A stretch of DNA of 64,000 bases from an uncultured Clostridia bacterium. GTDB taxonomy: Bacteria > Bacillota > Clostridia > Saccharofermentanales > Saccharofermentanaceae. The stretch lies in NCBI GenBank assembly GCA_947303185.1, contig CAMYXF010000003.1, positions 124,001 through 188,000 on the forward strand, given 5' to 3'. The translations under genes were made by a program, and so were the position numbers. Below, piece by piece: positions 59,711 through 64,000 of the stretch (the stretch's first letter is position 1; the number at the start of each line of letters is the position of its first letter). The notes beneath the pieces are model-generated. The model had not been told where the DNA came from and did not search any database. It was given only the letters and a program-made list of their open reading frames with translations.

Positions 59711-60073
59711 ATGAAGAGCTATTTCTTTAAAGTTTTACTTTGGATTGCAACTACTGCGCTCATAATGCTCGGCCTTCCGTGGCTCGCGGTCACATTTTCT
59801 GACAACATGAGCGGCATGATCGTAAGCATCATCCTTTTCTATGCGATCGATCCCCTTTATGTACTCGTAATGGGTGCCTGCGCCGGACAAAACCTCAAGG
59901 GCTACTGGTATATTCCTCTAGGATGCGCGGGACTTTACCTTCTTGGCATCTGGCTTTATCTGTCCAAGGACCTCTCGCAGTTTTATTCATACGCAGTCGT
60001 CTATCTGGCATTGGGCCTGGTCTCAATGTTTATCTCATTTTTCTTCAAGAAGAGGATCCGCACCAAGTACTGA
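59711..60073 (+). CDS. Hypothetical four-helix membrane protein
   Basis: A 120-residue protein made almost wholly of four transmembrane helices, ending in a basic tail 'FFKKRIRTKY'. I do not recognise it. GGGGAA lies about 10 nt before the ATG. A lipoprotein gene follows 68 bp later. Confidence 0.65.
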   Translation: MKSYFFKVLLWIATTALIMLGLPWLAVTFSDNMSGMIVSIILFYAIDPLYVLVMGACAGQNLKGYWYIPLGCAGLYLLGIWLYLSKDLSQFYSYAVVYLALGLVSMFISFFFKKRIRTKY

Positions 60074-60141
60074 TATCAAGGTGCAACATTTCCGTTTCCA
60101 GTCTTGTATATATGGTATCAAGCGGGACGGAGGATCCGGAA

Positions 60142-60633
60142 ATGAATACTCTTAAATCAGTAATAAAGCGTTCTGTTGCGCTCATGCTTGCTGCAGTATG
60201 TATCACTTCTCTTTGTGCATGCAATGCGCGTCAGGGAAACAGCACACACAACGAAGAGAGAAACGAACCTGATGAATGCTGCGAGTATATCAGCGATACA
60301 TTTGACCTGGATCTTTTCGACTACTGCGAATACGCAGAAATGGATCTCGACGTATCGGATCCCGATGAATTTGCATACATCAAATTCGAAGTAAAATCCG
60401 GCAAAGAAGATGAGTTCAAGAACTGTCTTGAGGAGAAATTAGGTCAGGGATCAGAATACGAAAACGACCAGCTCCCGGGCTTGAATAACCACAAATTTGC
60501 TCACGAATTAAAGAAGCTGGAACCCGTCCGTTATTACGTGATGTTCCAGTCTGGCGTCAGGATTAAGACACGCGACACGAACTTCTATGTCGCAACTGAC
60601 GAAGGCACCACTTATCTCTATATTTTCGGATGA
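60142..60633 (+). CDS. Hypothetical lipoprotein
   Basis: A 163-residue secreted protein with lipobox 'TSLCAC' and a beta-rich mature domain ('EFAYIKFEVKSGKEDEFKNCLEEKLGQG'). I do not recognise it. GGAGGATCC selects ATG 60142; the open frame extends upstream but overlaps the preceding gene. The stop codon directly abuts the stop of the convergent glycerate kinase gene. Confidence 0.75.
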   Translation: MNTLKSVIKRSVALMLAAVCITSLCACNARQGNSTHNEERNEPDECCEYISDTFDLDLFDYCEYAEMDLDVSDPDEFAYIKFEVKSGKEDEFKNCLEEKLGQGSEYENDQLPGLNNHKFAHELKKLEPVRYYVMFQSGVRIKTRDTNFYVATDEGTTYLYIFG

Positions 60634-61722
60634 TTACAAATCTCCGAAAAGCAAAGCTGCCGTATCTTCAGCGCTTTTCATAGCCTCCCCTGTGTCCATG
60701 GTCGGGACGATGAGAGGAACTATCCTCTCAAATCCTTCCTTAAGACACTCTTCATAACCACTCCCAAGCAGGCCCGTGATCCCATACACGGGCTTGTCCA
60801 TTTTCTTAGCAAGTAAAAGAACCTTATAAGGCGCTTTGCCGTTCACGGTCTGGCTGTCCATCCTGCCCTCACCCGTTACCACAATATCAGCTTCTTTAAT
60901 TTGCTGTTCCGCGCCGGTTATTTCCATAACGATATCAGCGCCTGACTTAAGCTTTGCACCGAAGAAATTCTTTAATGCAAAACTCATTCCGCCGGCAGCA
61001 CCCGTTCCCTCTTCAAACGGATCGAACCCTGATATCTCAGCAAAGTTTTTAAGCCACGAATCCATCTCAATACAGGCTTTCTCATCAGCGCCTTTCTGCG
61101 GCCCGTAAACATGACTTGCACCATCAGGTCCGCAAAAAGGATTGGTGACATCGCTTGCAACCGTTATGTCTAAATCTTTTCCGATGAGGTTTGTTGTATC
61201 AACTTTGCATAGATCCTTAAGACCAATGGCTCCCTGTTTTATATCGTTGCCGTCTTTGTCCGTAAGCTTTGCACCCAGTGCCTGGATCATGCCTGCCCCG
61301 CCGTCATTTGTGGCACTTCCGCCGATGCAGATAACGAGCTTTTTTGCACCTTTTTCCATTGCATCTTTCATCAGCTCACCGACGCCATATGTTGTCGTTA
61401 AATACGGGTTGCGTTCGTTTTGTGAGATCAAGGTCAGACCCGCTGCTTTTGCCATCTCAATGTATGCGGTATTTGTTTTGGGATCGAAGATATAATCGGA
61501 ATTTATCTTTGTTCCGAGAGGATCTGTAACGGTCAATGTTTTCGCGATGCCGTTGATGTAAGGCGCGACGGAATCGATAGTTCCTTCCCCGCCGTCAGCC
61601 AGCGGAAGCACCGTGACTTCAGCATCATGATGAGATCTCAAAATGCCGCGCTTAACGGCGTTCCCTGCCTCAAGAGAAGTAAGACTTCCTTTGAATGAAT
61701 CCATTGCGACTACGACTTTCAA
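60634..61722 (-). CDS. glxK: Glycerate kinase (PF02595 family)
   Basis: A 362-residue kinase that phosphorylates D-glycerate with ATP. Diagnostic stretches are 'MDSFKGSLTSLEAGNAVKRGI', 'LPLADGGEGT', 'IGGSATNDGGAGMIQALGA' and 'VVTGEGRMDSQT'. The start is TTG 61722, 6 nt after GGAGGT; the frame has no ATG before residue 7. Its stop touches the stop of the opposing lipoprotein gene, leaving no room for separate terminators. Confidence 0.93.
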   Translation of the reverse strand: MKVVVAMDSFKGSLTSLEAGNAVKRGILRSHHDAEVTVLPLADGGEGTIDSVAPYINGIAKTLTVTDPLGTKINSDYIFDPKTNTAYIEMAKAAGLTLISQNERNPYLTTTYGVGELMKDAMEKGAKKLVICIGGSATNDGGAGMIQALGAKLTDKDGNDIKQGAIGLKDLCKVDTTNLIGKDLDITVASDVTNPFCGPDGASHVYGPQKGADEKACIEMDSWLKNFAEISGFDPFEEGTGAAGGMSFALKNFFGAKLKSGADIVMEITGAEQQIKEADIVVTGEGRMDSQTVNGKAPYKVLLLAKKMDKPVYGITGLLGSGYEECLKEGFERIVPLIVPTMDTGEAMKSAEDTAALLFGDL

Positions 61723-61823
61723 GGGGACCTCCGGATCAGAAAAATGCTTACATCAGGAATATAACATGTGCGTTTTTCTTTTTCAAAATGTATCATTAGT
61801 GTATATGAACGGAGGTACTTAAT

Positions 61824-62375
61824 ATGAGCAGAGTTGATTTCGGTGCGCATCCCATTATGCTTCCCCAGCCGGTACTTATCGTCGGCACTTACGACGAGAA
61901 TGGAGTCCCCAATGCGATGAATGCAGCGTGGGGAATCACGACGGATTTCAAAGAGATAACCATCAGCATGTCCGAGCATAAGACGACCAAGAACTTCGCC
62001 ATTACAGGCGCATTTACTGTCAGCATGGGTACTGAAGACCAGGTCGTCGCATGCGACTATGTCGGGATTGAATCAGCAGACAAGGTACCCGACAAGTTTG
62101 CAAGAGCGGGCTTCCACGCCACCAAGAGCGCCTTCGTTAATGCTCCTCTGATCGACGAACTTCCGATGGCACTTGAGTGCAAAGTAAAGAGTTTTGAAGA
62201 CGGCATCCTGATCGGCGAGATCGTAAATGTATCAGCTGATGAGAGCGTAATCACCGACGGCAAGATCGACCCCAAGAAGCTTAAGCCCATCGCATTCGAT
62301 CCGTGCAACAACGCTTATCTTGCTATGGGTGATAAGGTCGGTAATGCGTTTAAGGACGGAGCTGCATTGAAGTAA
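61824..62375 (+). CDS. Flavin reductase-like (flavoredoxin) domain protein
   Basis: A 183-residue FMN-binding split-barrel protein. 'MLPQPVLIVGTYDENGVPNAMNAAWG' and 'ITISMSEHKTTKNFAITGAFTVSMG' match the flavin reductase/flavoredoxin family, which carries electrons or reduces flavins. GGAGGT precedes the ATG. Divergent from glycerate kinase and convergent with the MBL hydrolase gene. Redox partner unknown. Confidence 0.9.
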   Translation: MSRVDFGAHPIMLPQPVLIVGTYDENGVPNAMNAAWGITTDFKEITISMSEHKTTKNFAITGAFTVSMGTEDQVVACDYVGIESADKVPDKFARAGFHATKSAFVNAPLIDELPMALECKVKSFEDGILIGEIVNVSADESVITDGKIDPKKLKPIAFDPCNNAYLAMGDKVGNAFKDGAALK

Positions 62376-62390
62376 TCCATAATATTAGCT

Positions 62391-62981
62391 TTACGGACAC
62401 ATTACTTTCTCGTTTGCGTGCGCATAACAGATGCGCTTTGGCGAATAACTTAGTACCCTGTCCCAGTCAAGATTTAGTGCAGCGTTATCAGCATACGCTG
62501 CAAGGTATTCATATGGCTCAAGATCACCTGCAAGACATGTGCCTTCATCCAGCATGACGCATATGCTGTCTTCGCTGTGACTCGGTGTGGAAATGATCTC
62601 TCCGTTGATTCCCATTTTCGAGAGAAAACAACGGGAATTCGCTGTCTGCAGCACGACTGTTTTACTCTCATCTATCGGAACATATTCCAGATGCGGCATC
62701 TTCGCGAAAATCGGATCCGAATAGTGCACTGATCCAAGCTGTGGTTCCATAACTATCAGCTTCACACCCTTATCCATCAGTTCACTTGCAAGACCGCAGT
62801 GATCCGGATGGTAATGCGAGCACAGCAGATAAGTGATATCGTCCATTGAAATTCCTGCGGCCTTTATTGCCTTATAAAACGCAGGCAGCGTACCGGCAAA
62901 ATCGGTATCGACAAGAAGGCCCGCATCCGTGCCCTTTATAAAAAACGTATTTGTATTTCCGTATCTGATCTTAGTTACCAT
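62391..62981 (-). CDS. Metallo-beta-lactamase-fold hydrolase
   Basis: A 196-residue zinc hydrolase with the HxHxDH motif 'SHYHPDHCG' (His56, His58, Asp60, His61), 'TPSHSEDS' and 'LAGDLEPYEY'. This fold includes glyoxalase II-like and many unassigned hydrolases; the substrate is unknown. GGGGAT precedes the ATG. Single gene. Confidence 0.88.
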   Translation of the reverse strand: MVTKIRYGNTNTFFIKGTDAGLLVDTDFAGTLPAFYKAIKAAGISMDDITYLLCSHYHPDHCGLASELMDKGVKLIVMEPQLGSVHYSDPIFAKMPHLEYVPIDESKTVVLQTANSRCFLSKMGINGEIISTPSHSEDSICVMLDEGTCLAGDLEPYEYLAAYADNAALNLDWDRVLSYSPKRICYAHANEKVMCP

Positions 62982-63088
62982 AAATACATCCCCGAAAATT
63001 GAAAACCCCCAATATTATAGGTCCGCTCCGACGAAACGGCGGTTTAAAAACTGCACAAATAAAGGGCCCGAAAATGTTCAGATTTGAA

Positions 63089-63115
63089 TTAGCACTCTCA
63101 CCTTGACAGTGCTAA
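63089..63115 (+). promoter_or_regulatory. CIRCE element (HrcA operator)
   Basis: TTAGCACTC, nine bases, then CAGTGCTAA: the CIRCE inverted repeat with a single deviation (C for G at the start of the second arm). It overlaps the -35 of the hsp20 promoter. HrcA should bind here and release on heat shock. Confidence 0.9.
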
Positions 63116-63130
63116 TCAAGGGACTATAAT
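63103..63130 (+). promoter_or_regulatory. hsp20 promoter
   Basis: TTGACA (63103-63108) and TATAAT (63125-63130), 16 bp apart, both perfect consensus boxes. The -35 lies inside the CIRCE repeat. Leader of about 78 nt. Confidence 0.85.
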
Positions 63131-63214
63131 GCAATCGGAACAAAGGAACGAAGATCGATAGATCAGACCTCCGCTCTAATGCTCGGATAACAACGATCAA
63201 AGGAGATGATTATT

Positions 63215-63664
63215 ATGTTGATGTCCGGATTATTTGGAGAAGATTTGTTCGACGAGTTTTGGGGCTTACCTACACAGCGTGAACTTGCCAATATCGACAA
63301 GCACCTCTATGGAAAGAACGCAAGAAACCTCATGAAGACCGATGTCCACGAGACCGATACTGATTATGAGATGGATGTTGATCTTCCTGGCTTCAAGAAA
63401 GACCAGATCAACGTCAAGCTTGAAGACGGCTACATGACCATCAGCGCGACCAAGGATCACGACACCGAGAAGAAAGACCACCATGGCAAGATCATCCGTC
63501 AGGAAAGATATGCCGGCAGCATGCAGCGAAGCTTCTATGTCGGTGATGCCGTTAAGGTCGAAGATGTTAAAGCCAAATTCGAAGACGGCGTATTAAGACT
63601 CTGCATTCCGAAGAAGGAATTAAAGGAACTGCCGGGTAATAACACCATAGCCATCGAAGGCTAA
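63215..63664 (+). CDS. hsp20: Hsp20/alpha-crystallin family small heat-shock protein
   Basis: A 149-residue chaperone. The alpha-crystallin domain runs from 'DVHETDTDYEMDVDLPGFKKDQ' to 'FEDGVLRLCIPKKE', with the C-terminal anchoring I-x-I-like 'NTIAI'. It holds unfolded proteins during heat stress. AAAGGAG ends directly at an ATG (63206), so the in-frame ATG 63215 with 9-nt spacing is preferred. Controlled by a CIRCE-overlapped sigma-A promoter. Confidence 0.95.
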   Translation: MLMSGLFGEDLFDEFWGLPTQRELANIDKHLYGKNARNLMKTDVHETDTDYEMDVDLPGFKKDQINVKLEDGYMTISATKDHDTEKKDHHGKIIRQERYAGSMQRSFYVGDAVKVEDVKAKFEDGVLRLCIPKKELKELPGNNTIAIEG

Positions 63665-63696
63665 TGAAGCAACGGAACAATTACTTAAGACAATGG

Positions 63697-63724
63697 GATG
63701 CCTCAGTGATGGGGCATCTCTTTT
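63697..63724 (+). terminator. Terminator after hsp20
   Basis: GATGCC and GGCATC form the stem with a 10-nt loop, followed by TCTTTTA; it may act for the convergent NUDIX gene as well. Confidence 0.75.
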
Positions 63725-64000
63725 ATTTGCTGCCGGCTATGGCATCCACGACTTTAACATCAGCAGGAAGCCATTCAACGCTATTTAACTCATTCATGGA
63801 AAGCCACTTTGCAGCTTCGTGTTCTAGCAGTTCGATGTGTGAATCTTCCTTAAGTTCAGCCCAGAAGCACTGCATTGAAAGGTGGAAGTCTTTTTAATCG
63901 TGCTCAACGGTAACGAGAAGATCGCCGACATTGATATCGGCATCCAGCTCTTCTTTGATCTCACGGGCGATGGCTTCTTCAGGGGTCTCCCCTTCGTTTA
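63723..64000 (-). pseudogene. NUDIX (MutT-like) hydrolase with in-frame stop, 5' end beyond window
   Basis: On the minus strand the frame entering from the right edge reads 'NEGETPEEAIAREIKEELDA', the NUDIX box, then 'DLLVTVEHD', a TAA at 63894-63896, and continues in the same frame with 'KDFHLSMQCFWAELKEDSH' and 'AAKWLSMNELNSVEWLPADV' to a normal stop at 63723. Family members have Tyr or similar at the stop position. So a MutT-type nucleotide-sanitising hydrolase is interrupted by one nonsense codon, or there is a sequencing error. Confidence 0.8.

Noticed and set aside
59923..60141. Longer N-terminus for the lipoprotein at 60142
   Set aside because: It would overlap the preceding membrane protein gene and hide a clear signal peptide; a strong ribosome site lies directly before ATG 60142.
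63664..63897. Plus-strand 77-residue reading frame after hsp20
   Set aside because: It is the antisense of the NUDIX gene, is Ser/Cys-rich without family features, and covers the terminator.
1..64000. tRNA, rRNA, riboswitch or prophage genes
   Set aside because: No cloverleaf, rRNA-like stretch, known riboswitch core, integrase, transposase or phage structural gene was seen on reading both strands; a covariance-model search was not possible here.

Overview
The window looks like the chromosome of a Gram-positive anaerobe of the Clostridia (Bacillota), probably one that degrades plant polysaccharides in a gut or rumen. The signs are lipobox lipoproteins, a CIRCE/HrcA-type hsp20 operator, strong AGGAGG ribosome binding sites, sigma-A promoters, GH31 and GH43 glycosidases acting on xylan-type sugars, and unusually dense cyclic-di-GMP signalling. 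I cannot name the genus. There are no rRNA, tRNA, integrase, transposase or cas genes, so this is ordinary chromosome rather than an island.

Layout. 1-6.5 kb (minus): a partial DUF3592 membrane protein, then an operon of a small protein, a LacI-like sensor/diguanylate cyclase, a GH31 alpha-xylosidase and a SUFU-domain protein. 6.6-12 kb: a PatB/MalY lyase with a MATE pump, an alanine racemase-like enzyme, an rRNA methyltransferase and HU. 12.5-20 kb: a membrane protein, a lipoprotein, a polysaccharide deacetylase, a GH43 xylosidase and two MATE pumps. 20-24 kb: a predicted sRNA, a degenerate-GGDEF/EAL protein, a double cyclic-nucleotide-binding protein and a zinc-binding protein. 24.5-31 kb: an alkaline-phosphatase-fold enzyme, a HAD hydrolase, a HEAT-repeat protein, an acyltransferase and two divergent MalF/MalG permeases. 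31-40 kb: a GGDEF-EAL protein, an SGNH esterase with a second LacI-like/DGC, secreted small proteins, a PrsW-like protease and a PAS-GGDEF protein. 40.6-50.3 kb: a double-glycine-leader zinc ribbon, a papain-like lipoprotein, a MutS-like ATPase, acetyltransferases, an Ntn-hydrolase lipoprotein and an ABC exporter with an adjoining broken FtsX gene. 50.8-64 kb: a HerA-type ATPase, a MATE pump, two more diguanylate cyclases, a radical SAM protein, MazEF, glycerate kinase, a flavin reductase-like protein, an MBL hydrolase, Hsp20, and a NUDIX gene interrupted by a stop codon.

How the genes work together. Seven proteins make or break c-di-GMP. Two of the three LacI-like sensor cyclases lie directly upstream of a carbohydrate-active enzyme, which suggests sugar sensing feeds both c-di-GMP and local hydrolase operons. 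Four MATE pumps are present.

The most unusual signal is non-coding. At several gene borders, mostly next to terminators, there are small arrays of hairpins. Within an array the 8-12 bp stem is repeated with different, mostly 16-19 nt, loops. Each array uses a different stem sequence, yet the geometry recurs: repeat periods of 52-53 bp or 62-64 bp, and in most arrays the arms read TGT...ACA outward. I do not recognise a named element of this kind.
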